A DNA stretch of 64,000 bases. Source: Doris montereyensis. Its lineage: Eukaryota; Mollusca; Gastropoda; Nudibranchia; Dorididae. Below are positions 1-49,469 of the stretch, in pieces. The position numbers and the translations under genes were made by a program. The stretch spans positions 612,501 through 676,500 of the forward strand of contig JAXRKP010000018.1 in assembly GCA_037039925.1 (NCBI GenBank). The letters run 5' to 3'. The notes under the pieces were generated by a model. It had not been told where the DNA came from and ran no database searches. It saw only the letters and a program-made list of their open reading frames with translations. Position 1 is the first letter of the stretch. The number at the start of each line of letters is the position of its first letter.

Positions 1-904
1 GCCATAGCATTAACAGGGGGCAAGTGGGTTTCATTTGTACCATTTCAAATGTAAGGCCGTTTCACATTTGTCAGACTGTGGAGGCAACAATTATTATTGA
101 TACGACATCAATTTTGATGTCGCTGATTGGCTAAGGTCACACATACTCACTCCCAACCCTTTTAGCAGAGGACATCAGTAACAGTAACACTTTAGTCCAT
201 TTTACGTCATGTGGGCAATGTTTTTTTGTGTTTTCTTTGGCTATTACATAGTTTCATGTTCAATTTTTGCCCATTTACTTAAAACCGTATGTAGCAATAT
301 TGCGACATTTCATCTTTCAATTTTCACATAAAATACCAAAACATCCTTCATAAAACATTTCAAGGACATTGTTTAAAAAAAAAGAAGATATTATAGGGAT
401 TACTATGAATACTGAGTTTGAAAAGAGTTCAGTCTTTTTCGTAGCATCTTGACAGTATCAATAAAACCGTATACGAACAATATACAACTAATTGCTTTAT
501 TGCAAAGCTTCAATAAATTTTAGCAAATTTATTACATGTACGCACAGCTGAAGAATTTAAGCAAATTAGTCTGAATCTGAAGACGACAGTGATGAAGACT
601 AAGAAGATAACTGTTGCCCTTAAACTTTAAAAAAAAAGTATGAATTTTCTTTTCAGAACGACATGAAAGGCAAACTTAGGCTGTAAACCATGTAAAATTA
701 GAGGCGTTATAATTCTTTCATGTTTTACAAATGCAATGAAGAATACTTGTTTGAGCTAAAAAAACATTGGAAAAAATATAGCCACATCAGCTTTCTAAGA
801 AAGGCACAAAATTTGAAATTGATATGATGTTAACCATAACAAAGTTATCCACAAGAACTGTTGCCCATATGAAGTGAAATTGACTATAGTAACACTAACA
901 GTAA

Positions 905-1420
905 TATTAATGAGTTTCAGTCCCACGGCCCTTGACCTATGATGACAGTAACAGTAATACGTTGACTAAAGTCTCATGACCCTTGGCTAAAGAAACGAGT
1001 AACAGTAATATCAAAGGTTCTCACGATCTTTGGCTGGGGATAGCGGTAAGAAAAAGTAATAAAGGTTCTCACGACCCTTGGCTGGGGATAGCGGTAAGAA
1101 AAATAATAAAGGTTCTCACGACCCTTTGGCTGGGGATAGCTGGGTGTAACAAAAATATTAAAAGTTCTCACGACCCTTGGCTGGGGATAGCGGTAACAAA
1201 ATTATCAGAAAAGGTCTCATGACCTTGGCTGAAGATGTGGTAACAAAAATACTAAAGAGTCTCATGGACCTTGGCTGAAGATGGTGGTAACAAAAATACT
1301 AAAGAGTCTCATGACCTTGGCTGAAGATGGTGGTAACAAAAATACTAAAGAGTCTCATGGACCTTGGCAGAGCATAACAGTAACAGTAATATGAAAGTAA
1401 CGACCCTTAACTGAAGATAG
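905..1420. repeat. Degenerate ~48-bp minisatellite, about ten units
   Basis: Tandem units with the core TCTCACGACCCTTGGCTGGG followed by gatagcggtaa and an A-rich spacer. Unit length varies from about 42 to 55 bp and units drift to TCATGACCTTGGCTGAAGAT rightwards. Open on both strands in short stretches, but with no coding signal. Confidence 0.85.
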
Positions 1421-1589
1421 TGGTAAATACAAAGTTACCCTGTATTACTTATAATGCATGTGTGTATTACTTGAGAACGTGCCACACTGTCAAAGTTTTT
1501 TTTCTCTCAATAAAACTTCTCTTGCAAAGACTATTGGCTCATTCAATGAATCAAATTGATGGAAGGAACCTGCCTTTTGGCAACTGGAA

Positions 1590-1725
1590 TCAAAGCGTAG
1601 CCTGCATTTTGGCCACTTGAATCAAAGACTGTGAATTTTGATCACTTGAATCAAAGACTGTGAATTTTGATCACTTGAATCAAAGACTGTGAATTTTGAT
1701 CACTTGAATCAAAGTGCAGTGTGCA
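1590..1725. repeat. 29-bp minisatellite, about four units
   Basis: Units of ACTTGAATCAAAGACTGTGA plus attttgatc, three nearly perfect from 1615 and degraded at the borders. Confidence 0.85.
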
Positions 1726-2187
1726 TTTTGTTTGAGAAATATTAATGAGTTCCACGGCCTTTAAATGAAGTTAAGATAGACATTGTTCCATGCAAACAGC
1801 ATGCATTTTGCCTGCATGTATTTTGGCAGTGACTATCGTAAAATTAATGCACATGTACCAGCATATAATTTTCATTAGTTGAAACCAAACAAGAAATACG
1901 TTCATATTATCAGTATCAGTGTAAGTTCAATTCCAACATCAATAGCATGTATATATAATATATGCAAAGCTAAAATTCAATTTTAAATCTACATCAACAT
2001 CCTTTACAGTAACGCTAACAGCAACAAATTGAAACTAAACCTAATGAGCATTTCAAGTTCAATCATAATAAAAAAAACATAGCATGCAGCTTTCAAAGTT
2101 ATCTATTGAATTATAAACACTCAAAAAGTATAAAAAGTATAATATATTTATGTATTGCAAACAAATCATACTTTTGTTCAAATCCAA

Positions 2188-2490
2188 CACCTAGTTTCAC
2201 ACAATTCTCCACAACACCTGATTTCACACAATTCTCAACAATGCCTGGTTCCACACAATTCTCCACAACACCTGATTTCACACAATTTCTCAACATTTAA
2301 CTTAACACAATTCTCCACAACACCTGATTTCACACAATTATCAACATCTGATTTCACACAATTCTCAACAACATCTGATTTCACACAATTATTAACATCT
2401 GACTTAACACAATTCTCAAAAACATCTGATTTCGCACAATTCTCAACAACATCTGATTTCACACAATTATCAACATCTGACTTAACATAA
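2188..2490. repeat. 27/24-bp minisatellite, about eleven units
   Basis: Core CACACAATTCTCAACAAC plus atctgattt. Unit lengths are multiples of three, so frames stay open on both strands (FTQFSTTPD in one, VENCVKSDV in the other). No start context, splice signal or family resemblance supports a protein. Confidence 0.88.
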
Positions 2491-3549
2491 TCACTGGTTA
2501 TGGTCAATAAAAGCATAAGTTAATTTTTTTTATCTCCAGTTCCCCCTTTTTTGTATTATATATATATCGCCCCGCAAGTGATTTTTTCCCTCATATATTT
2601 TGATCTCTAAGAACATGACATATTTCCTGAAAAAAAAACTATGTTATGCAATATTTCATTTCCATTCCTGCGCTGCGGGCAGACTTGCTTATTTGCTTCA
2701 TTGCAAGTCCCCCCAGTCCACCATATTCATATGCAGTGATCTCAGGGTGGATTAGGAGAAAACAACACGAGAAAAGAAAGACACGTGAAAGAGTGAAGAG
2801 AAAGAAGTAGGACCTACCAGAAGCGCCTGCCAACCGCCCACCTATGGCTAGACAAACAAAGATCGAAGAAATACTTCTTACTTGAATTGGTGAATATTCA
2901 TAAGATCAAATGCACAACTAGCTTGAGCAAAACCAACGAAAAATGAGCAGGCATTACATACAAATCTTCATAAAATCTATTTGTATAAGGGATTATGATT
3001 TGCATGCTTCTTAGATGTGATCCATTTATTGTTATTATATAAACTTGGTAACAGACAATATAAAACAACTTTTCATCCTGAAAATCTTCTGAATCGTGGA
3101 GTCAAAGACGGCCATCACATTATTCCCTACTCTCAATGCACATATATGCTAGGCTCTGAAATTTGACCGAGTACTGCAAACATTTGTACATATTGAAAGA
3201 TGAACATATAGATTTCTAAGTCAGTGATCTTAATGATGAATGTTTTTTCTGTCTTGTGAAGTCTCAGTAATGGGCTGTCTTGACAAATTGTTTATCGTGC
3301 AAAGTTGTTTCTTTTTTCTAGATCTCACAATTTCTTTCTTGATTTACCCTCTTTTTCTTCTTCATATACTGTACACTTTTTCTTAGTTCTAAATGAGTTG
3401 GTAGCACTGTTTGAGATTACACCATTATCTTATTTCTATGTACAATTATAATAATAATTAATATAAAAACTTCATTCTCCATCAATGAGAGAGGATGACT
3501 AGCGCAATCAGTAGACCAGCAAATGGTGATAATGGTGTGTCTTGGTTTA

Positions 3550-4167
3550 CAGTAGTCTCCGTCAAAATGCACGGTCCACTGGTAACAAACAAATTTTTGC
3601 ATTTTGGCGAAGGTGCATTTTGACGGAGTCAAACGCAATGACCCATTTGCGTTGCCATTCTTGTTTGAAAATAAACTCTCTTTTGTGTTAGTTGTTTGTT
3701 ATTTCTTGGGGTTTGTTTGTTGTTCATTGGTTTGAGGACAAGACCCAATAGACCTTCTCATAGATCTGTTACAATCTTCTCTCACTTCAAGACTACAACC
3801 AGGGGTTGGAATGGTGAAGACATTTGACGACTAGGAATACTGTTGTATTGGTTGACCTCATGTCATACAGAGTAGATCTACAATCTCCATGGGTAAAAGT
3901 GATCTTTATGAGAAACATGCATGTGTGACAGATTTTTACCACTGGGACGACGCAAGAAGAGACTATTAAGTTTGTTTTTCATTTTTCACAGGAATGGAGT
4001 CTTTAAATGAAAAAAATTGAAAACGGACTTTCAAAAACCTGCTGCATTTTGGAAAAGTCAAGCCAGCCATTGTTGTGTTTTGAGGGTAAAATTCGGTTAC
4101 ATGAATAAAAACATTCATTATGGTGAATCATGCATTTTGGCGGCATGCAGTTTGGTGTAGACTACTG
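3550..4167 (+). mobile_element. Mariner-like MITE copy 1 (618 bp, TA-flanked)
   Basis: Begins CAGTAGTCTCCGTCAAAATG and ends with the inverted counterpart (..GTAGACTACTG), flanked by TA at 3548-3549 and 4168-4169. Internal sequence is shared with 40698-42186. No transposase. TA duplication and inverted termini indicate the Tc1/mariner superfamily. Confidence 0.85.
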
Positions 4168-4169
4168 TA

Positions 4170-6586
4170 CATGCATTTACATTAAAAAGTATCTCACGTT
4201 TCAAGCGCTCAGCCATGTGGAATTTCGATTTTCCATTCTAGTGTAGTGTAAATCACTCTAAAACCAAATCAATGACACATTAAAGATGTCTAATCTGAGC
4301 GGAAGCACCCAATATTAACATGGATGGATGGAAAAGATGATGAGTGTGATAGAGTATATAGCCATCCACCACCTCAATCTTTCCTCAAAAACTCCCCATC
4401 AAAATTCGCTTTGAATTCTCAACCAATGCTGTTGTAGTGTTATAGTGAAATTGTATCATTATCCTCAAGCAATGCTGTTATAGTGAAATTGTATCATTGT
4501 CCTCAAGCAATGGCTTGTTTATTATTGTTGTAATCTCCTGATATATCCCAGTTAGCTTTCTTTCATAATTAAGGGTAGATATTTTCAAACCCACAATTCT
4601 GCTTCCTTTTCCCAAACAAGCAACTCAAATCTAATCTTGTAAACCTAGCAAAACAAAAATATAAATGAATTCTTTAATAACTTTAAATTAAATTAATCAA
4701 TATCACATACACTTGCATACCCCTTCCACAAAACAACACAATCTATTGTTTTGTGTGTGTACATGTCTATGCTGAGTTAACTTTCCTTCCTTCAAAAATA
4801 TGGAAATCATAGTCATTATGTCAGGAGAAGTAAGATAAGTTCTATTGTTGATCAAAGAACAGTAATATGAGAAATTAACAAAGGAATTGTTCTATCAGTC
4901 AATGCATTCGCTATTCAGACACAAAATTTCAACATACATACACATAAACATGCAAGTGTCTATCTATTACATAATGATGCATCATGCTGTCAAACATACA
5001 TTGTCAAACACTTATTGTCATCTACACTTAGTTTGTGCTAGTATAGCAAGACTGGAACAAACTGCCAAGAGAAATTAAACTAAAGCAGTACCACTGAAGA
5101 TTTCAAAATATCAATCTTCTTAAAAACAAAATTTGATTGATCACGCTTAAATAAAGAATCAGGCATGCTGAGTAATACTCAAAAACTGAGTTAATCAGTT
5201 TTTTTTATTATTATGAAAAAGAAGATAGTGAAAATTCCAACCCATGGAAGTACACACGAAAATCCTCTAAAACGCTTGAGTAAAAAGGGCAAACACATCA
5301 AATAAGTAAACATGGCAACCATTTCAAATAAGTATGTGAATCATTATACGATGGCCAACAGAGTTTCAACATGTTTTCATCATCCATTACATTAAGCCAA
5401 TTACATTTGTATGGAAAGTTAATTTGAAGCAATGTGCTTTATTACAGTGTTCTCAGTGTAACGTCAATGTTATGAAAAGGATCACACATAATTTCACATT
5501 AACGTGGTTTGCGACTTTCACTGTCCATAAATAGGTTATATTTACATAAATACATGGTTAGATCCAAGCACACGATAATAAAGTGATAAAATTGTGTGTG
5601 TTGGTAGCTTTTAAACATGTAAGCACTAATCCGTTCATCTATCAACTTTTGTTACCTTGAACATGATATGACCTAACATTTTCTATAAAAACTGACTGTG
5701 CGTGTGTGTTGAGTTCCTCACTTCATAGTATGCAACCACATATAAACGCAGACGTTTTCTTCTTGCAAAAGAAAATAACCTCTCACACTGCTGTATGTTA
5801 AAAGGACCCTGAGATTCTAGAAATGTTGAAAATATCAAATCCACTGGCACAGGCAAATAAATATGGCATCAATTGTATGGCAAGAGCTTACAGTATATTC
5901 AGTGAAGAAATTGCGTGGTCCTCAAACTTAAAGTCATCCTCGACTAAACATGTGGAAGGGAATAAAACTATGGAGTGAAAGACCAGGTCTTCACAAATTG
6001 CCTCTTAAGCTCACTCAACCCTAGGGTTGGTTTCCATCTGTTGCCTCAGCCTAGGGATCTTCACCATTATTTTGTTTAAATCCACAGATAAGGCTTTTGA
6101 TTTAATTTGATATTACCCATTATCCCTAAAGTGATCTGCATCCACCAAAGTGATCTCGGGGGGGGGGGGGCTTGTCACCACCATTATTTTGTTTTTCATG
6201 AAAGAGCTTTTCTTTCATTCTGCATATTGTTATTATGTTTAATTTCATTCAACAAATTTTCCCGAAATAAGGGAAATCACTTTCCGATTTTATCAGCCAT
6301 ATGGCTCCAAGCGTAGGGAAAGTCACAGCAATAATAAAGACATTAGGGTTGAGTGAGTGCAATTATAGAATATAAAAATAGAATACAATCTTGCTCTTTT
6401 CTCAGGCCCTGAAGCCAAATGGTTGGCCAAACAGTGAAACCACACAACCATTTTCTACCTGCGTGACCATTTCTTTAGTGCATGCTTATTTTTCATATGA
6501 TTTCAACATTGTTGTTCTTCTCAGACATCCTGCAAGTTACAGATTTTGTGGCGCTTTTTGAAACCGTCTCTACCGGGAATGCCCAA
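4170..6586. other. Flank downstream of VNUT, no genes seen
   Basis: AT-rich sequence. Small local duplications at 4425-4515 (ATAGTGAAATTGTATCATT repeated) are the only structure. A G11 run lies at 6160-6170. It should include the VNUT 3' UTR just below 6587; no AATAAA hexamer on the minus strand was convincing. Confidence 0.6.
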
Positions 6587-30325
<23,739 letters not shown>

Positions 30326-30489
30326 TTTGATGGAAACGGTCTGTTTCCATACACGCAGAGACACGTCATAGCCGTGGTGTGCTCCCGTACATAAATTTAT
30401 GCTAAGTATTATTATTTCTTCTTTTTCTTCGTCTTCTTTTTCCTCTTCTTCTTTTTCTTCTACATACCTGACCTTCACAACTTTTGAGT

Positions 30490-32765
30490 ATTGCTGACAG
30501 CATTAATATTTTAATTTAACCCAAAAATACTAATCCTATCTTGACTTTTTAATTCTGATTTTAAGGTCTTCGGCGCTATTACAGAGTTTTATTTATGTTG
30601 GCAGTTCTTTCCATAGCCTTACTGTACTAGGGTAACATGATTGAATATGACAATCAATGTTTGAAGATAGAACCATGTATGTTTGATACCTTGATCTGGT
30701 TGTTCTTGTATTAAGTTTAAGCTGATCTCGTGGAATAAGAAGTTGGCCATTTATAGCCTTAAAAAAATATTTGTTTAATTATGACTCTATGTTCTTCTAC
30801 ATGTGTCCATTGCAATAGATTCATATTGGTTTTTGGTATTTCCTTTATTGTATGTATAATTAAAAGGTACAAAGTGGGCTGCATTCTCTTGCACTTTCTC
30901 AATTTATTGTATGTATGTCTGTTGGTGTGGGTCCCAGACACATCTACCATAATCTGAGACCGGTTTTACTAAAGCTTTGTAGCACTTCTCTTTTACATTT
31001 TTAGGACAGTTGTAACGGTTTCTTCTAAGGAAGGCCAAAAGGCCATTTTTTCCTTCTGCATAGTGCTCTATATTTTCTTTCCATTGTAATTTAGTGTCTA
31101 TTGTATCTGGTAGGTATTTTTCATGCTAGCTATTTTTAATTTTTTGGTTATGTATGTAATAGTCTGAGTTGACTATTTTTACTTTTTGCATACCTTAAAT
31201 ACCTGACATTTATCTCGATGGAACACCATTTTCCACTTGCTCTCCCATTCTTGTAGTGTGTTTAGGTCATTTTGTAATATTTTGCAATCATCCATATTGG
31301 TATTTTTTTCTCTATACAATGGCTTTTATCAACGAAAAATCGTAGTTTGGTACCTGGTGAGAGGTTTTTGTCAAAATCATTGATATATACTAAGAAGAAT
31401 AGAGGGCCTAAGATAGTTCCCTGGGGAACACCTGAAAGCACTGGTTTTGGGATTAGATTCAACACCTTCAACAATTGCCTTTTGATTGTGTTCCAAAAGA
31501 AACGATTTGATCCATTCAAGAAGAAAAGTTTGAATATCATACCTATCCAATCTTATCAATAATCAATTGTGATCTAGTCTGTCGAGAGCTTTTAAGAAAT
31601 CTAGGAAGATAGCATCTGTATGGCTTCTTTGATTTAGACTAGAGAATTGCTGAAATCATTTATTGTTGTAATTAGTTGAGTTTCACAGCTTCAGTTTTTA
31701 TCTAAATCCTTGTATGGTATCTGTTAGGGTGCTATTTTAATCCAGTTGATCCATTATATTACTATGTAGTATTTGTTCCAATAACTTGCAAGTTACTGAA
31801 GTTAGAGAAACAGGCCTGTAATTTTCTGCTCTTGATCGATCTCATGTTTTAAATAATGGGACTATATTTGTACTTTTCCAGTCATTTTGAAGTTAACCTC
31901 AGTTTTGAAATACCTGGAATAACAACACATAGATGTCTGCTATTTCACATGCACTTATTTTCAATATTTTCCCAGGTATTTCATCTGCACCTGTTGCTTT
32001 ATGTTCATTGCTGCTAAGTAGTCATTTTAGAAGGCCTACCCCTGTTCGTGTGACCTTAAATGGATTCATTTCAGGATGTCTTTATTCTGTAGGTATGTTG
32101 TCGTTAAATTTTGGTAGTGGATAAGAAAATACAGGAGCAATTTTTTGGTCTTGAATCAAACTATTTTTAGGTCTGAAATAAAATGTAAAAATCCTGGTTT
32201 TTCCTTTTGATGTATGTCCAGAGTATGTTGTTATGTTTTCCATCTTCATTTATCATATTCTTTATAATAATCTGCACGCGCTGCTCTGCATGCTTGTTGA
32301 GTTTTCCTTTTATTTCTTTATATTTACTTGTTATTCTCTATGAGTTACAGTTTCTCATTTTGAGGAACCATTCTTTCTTTCTGCAAGACGTTTAGTTTCA
32401 GTTGTGAACCAAGGTTGCTGGAAACTGCCGAGGTATATTTTGTTGGTACATTTTGGTTCATAGTGACAAGTAGTTTTTCTTTATGATGCTCGTCCACATT
32501 TAATTCACATAGAGTCAAGGTTATATCTTTGTAAAAATAATATTTTTGGATAGCAAGGACTTCATTTGATATCTTATGTTGATCATATTTTTCACAATAG
32601 TACTATACGTTGTTTTGATTAGTCCTGGGTTGTTTGTAAAGAATAAATCTAATCTATTGCTTCCTCTCGTGGCAGAGTGGACTATTTGGCTCCATTCTAG
32701 TTCATGCATTACGCCACTCTTTATCTGGTAAGTTGAAATCTCCTCCTGTCCAAAATAATAATCTC
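30490..32765 (-). mobile_element. Dead LINE (endonuclease C-term and RT), CR1/Jockey-like
   Basis: Reading from 32765 downward: GGDFNLPDKEWRNA (endonuclease GDFN motif, frameshifted), WSQIVHSATRGSNRLDLFFT, GVPQGTILGPLFFLVYIND, then FVDKSH where the catalytic F/YADD is expected, and the C-terminal VKEKCYKALVKPV and YGRCVWDP region near 30900-31010. Many stops and frame changes. It fills most of the VNUT-UROD intergenic space. Confidence 0.85.
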
Positions 32766-33190
32766 TATCTATTTATCTATTGCTGTCTATCTGTCTGCCT
32801 ATCTGTCTGTGTTTCTATCTATCTGTCTATATCTACACAGTAAATTAAAACGAAATCTTCAGTTTATAGTTTATCCTTTTATCGATCATTTTCCCTACGA
32901 TGGCAAACATAACCATTCATTAATCATAAATCATAACCATAGTTCAACATTGCATAATTATAAGCAGTATAATCTAATGATATTCTTATAAGATGAAGAT
33001 ATTAATAGAACAATAAATAAATAAAACGACGGTTGACTACGTGACAGATGGCTATGTGACGGCGACGCGTGGCATAGATTATCTAGGCTACACCGACGTA
33101 GTAAGCATACGGTAACGGTTCCACCTTCCTTTGGTACGTACCTGTTTTGGTCCGTTGAGTCCGTTTCAGATTTGTTTTCAATAGTACTCC

Positions 33191-46160
<12,970 letters not shown>

Positions 46161-48916
46161 TTATGCATAAAGATGGATTCTGAGCCAAGATTTGATTTTT
46201 ACTAAATCAATTTATCAAAACTTATCTGAGATAAATTTCAAAGTAATCTATTTCTTGCAAAGGCTGGAGGATTCAAACACAAAATGAAACATCGACATAT
46301 TAACTCAATATTGTTATGCAAATGAGAACAATTTATAAAGATAAACAAGTTTAAAGATTATTTACAAACTTCTGTTTAATTTATTCAGTTCTCATTTTTG
46401 GGGTTTTGTTTTTATTTTCACTCCTGATATTAAATTTAAGTTCACAATGTCTACTGTATATATTTTCTTGTTTATTCAGATTTCAAAACTATTATCATTG
46501 TATAATCGTTGTGATATTGTTATTCATTGGGTTAGATTCTTAAAAAGTATTTCTGCATGGAACTTATACATTCCTAAGTTCTGGAAAAACATAATAATAA
46601 TGATCATAATAATCTACTAATGACAGTAGTGTTTTCCATCCATATGTGTGTTTGTCCCTACATCCATTATCTGATCCCAGTAGAGTGTTATAATAGGAAG
46701 ATTGCATATGTGTGTTTGTCCCTACATCCATTATCAAAAGGATTGTAAATTTAGATCAGTTTTATAATTTTATATCATACTGATCAGTATCAATGGATTG
46801 ATCTGATCCCCTACTGTTATTCACAATACAACTTTAAAATGTAGAAAAACCTGTACTACTCCTATGAAGGAAATATTATATCTCAAGTTTATTTTGTTCT
46901 AAAACATGGGCTGGGGAAGGGGTGGGTGTGAACTGAAAAGAAGACTGATATTTTCTTACAATTTTAGCAATGCATTTTTTAGCTTGTGGTTGTTAAATAC
47001 AACTAGTAGGTATACCACTACCATTTTGTTTTCCTCCTTTTTTCAAATAGTAAATCTATATATGTGTGTCTCTCAATTTGCAGCTTCCTCTTGATTTACA
47101 TCATGAGATTACTAGAAGAAAGTAAATGTATTCTTCAATGGTGATGAACATGCCCTATGGTTTTGGTTGTTTTTTCTTCATCTTATTTTCTTCTTTTCTT
47201 TACCTATTAGTACTATTTTTATTACAGTTGTTTTGAAGAAAACGATTTTTTCTTTCTTCAGTTTTATCTTTCCACAAACCCATGACAAAGTTACAAACCA
47301 AATACAGCATGACATTCTCATCTTTGGTAAATGAAACAGAAGTGAAAAAAAGCAGGATCAGAAACCTATATGGGGAAAAAGTCCTCAGGATTTTTGTTCA
47401 TGCGTGATCATCTTTTTTGTGAGGCTAGTTTTTCCCCCTCATTAGCGAAGTTTGTTTTTGTTATCTGTATGTCTACGAGTCAAGAGGTAGATATATTTAT
47501 GTAAACAATTGCATGGTTACTGTGCCTACGGCAAAGATTTTTTTCCTCCTTTGCCAATAGTCTAAAGAAGTTTCAATGTGCGCTGTGGAAAATAACTATG
47601 TACTTGAACTTGTTTTTAATATTCTTTTTACTAACATTATTCTTCTTCAGTGATGGTATCTGAATTAAAAATTGGAAAGAAGAGCCACTTATAATGCACA
47701 TGTATCTCATACTCTTATTGCTCATTTCTATTTATAAATCTTTTTGCTTTTCTTTTTAATTCATATTTTATTCAATGTATTCAATCAGATTTTACTGTTC
47801 ATTATACAGAATTTTGCCACTGAAAATGTCAAAAGCATAGCCAAAACGAGAAATCTTTGTTGATTATATGATAATGATTTCATTGTAGCCTACTGTTACA
47901 GTAAGCGTCAATAGGAAAATAAAAGAAATAAGAAAAGCACCGACTGAAAATTATGAACTCATGTATGAATGAAAGTATGCATCATTTTCTTTTCTCTACT
48001 TAATTTCATATACTTACTGACAATTGGTGATTATGGACAACAAACGTAGAAGACCCAGATTACAAACCCATTAAAATACTTTTCTGAAAGCTTATTGTAA
48101 ACAACATAGAGAGCACTACTTGAGCTGTCTCTCAAATGCTACTTTATTTCTTTACGTACTCAGATTTATTTTCATGTATATTTAATTTCCCCCTTCATCC
48201 TTGTTAAAGGAGTAGGGGTTGTTTTAACAGTTTTGGAAGATGGTAGGGTGGTATCACATTCCATAGAGAGTACAGTAAGAGAGGAAAATACACAGACAGA
48301 CAAGTAGTGACAAAATTAGTTATTGACAGACAGATTAAAAATACATGAAATATGGTAAAGTATTTATAGCTGTTTTTGATATCACTCTTTAAATTGCAAT
48401 ATTATATATCCAATTTCAACAAATTTATATATAGATACATCAGTATTCTCAGTGTCGGCTAATGTCAATAAATAATCACCTGTTCGGAACATATAAAATA
48501 ATACAAAAGAAGAGTGCTCTTGGTGAGAAAGCAAGTTTCAAGGTACAATTTTTGTTCATTAGAAGTATAGAAGTGAAGTGATAGGTTTTCAGAATTCAAG
48601 TGGTTTGTTTTCTATTATCTGACAGTGCGGCTGAATGACAAAGGGTAGCATTATGACATCATATAACCTTTTCATTACAAGGACGTGTTACTACTGTTGC
48701 TGTTACCAAAATTAACTCTTCCTTTAATTTCCAAATAAATTATTTTAAACAAAAATCTGTCTGCTTGGTTGTTTCCCTTGTTTCATTGTTTGTCCTATAT
48801 GACATGTGCCATAAGAAAATGATGTTCATACAACTTAAAGGAATCAAAAGGGGCAAGAGTCCAGTTATTATCCTTAGTATTTATATTGCAGTCAATTTCA
48901 TAAGCTTAACCTAAAT
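46161..48916. other. UROD 3' UTR and downstream flank
   Basis: No gene. A local duplication of CATATGTGTGTTTGTCCCTA occurs at 46640 and 46706. Candidate AATAAA hexamers are scattered (for example near 47919 and 48733), so the UROD 3' end cannot be fixed. Confidence 0.5.
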
Positions 48917-49120
48917 CAGTGGTTCTTAATCTGGGTTCAATCAAACCTCAGGATTCAGTGAGTCAGTCTTAGGAGTTCGGCGGAGGTCAAGACACTGTGT
49001 GTGTGTGTGTGTTCGTTCCCTACTGAAGGGTTTGGTGAATGCACGTATGAAACTTGCAGGGATCAGTACCTCCAACAATTGAGTATTATGGTAAAAAAAA
49101 AATTTGTTTACATTTTATAT
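48917..49120 (+). mobile_element. hAT-like transposon terminus
   Basis: Starts CAGTGGTTCTTAATCTGGGT and continues with TTCGGCGGAGGTCAAGACAC, then (GT)n; this start and the sub-terminal phrase are typical of hAT non-autonomous elements. The other end was not identified. Confidence 0.6.
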
Positions 49121-49469
49121 TGTATTTCTTGTTAGTTTTACCCTTTTGTATATGATTCCATCAAAGATTTGTCTCACTGAGATTTGTGTCATTTATTATG
49201 GATCATCTTTTGATGGTAAGTAAGTAGTCTCAAAACAAAAAAATCAATGAAAATGAACAAGATGATAAACAATAAGTCATATCTGCTCGAATACAACTAG
49301 TGAACTAGTGTCATACTCTGTTGTTTTTTTAAGCTATTTGCCTAACATCCAACAGCATATTACTACAGTTTAAGGTCATGTGACACCACTGAATGGACAG
49401 TGGATATGTCCATAGCATCAGTAATGTATTCTACAATAATATTGTACACTCTAGAATGTACCTGTGACC

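Noticed and set aside
2155..2516. Repetitive 9-residue protein on either strand
   Set aside because: 27-bp minisatellite; both strands equally open, no splice or start support.
3417..3638. Open frame across the left MITE terminus
   Set aside because: Crosses the TA boundary of a non-autonomous element; no homology.
6402..6458. Extra VNUT 3' exon (VENGCVVSLFGQ...)
   Set aside because: Exon 12 reads directly through into FGTGKKLV and a stop, matching the family C-terminus; the putative acceptor lacks a pyrimidine tract.
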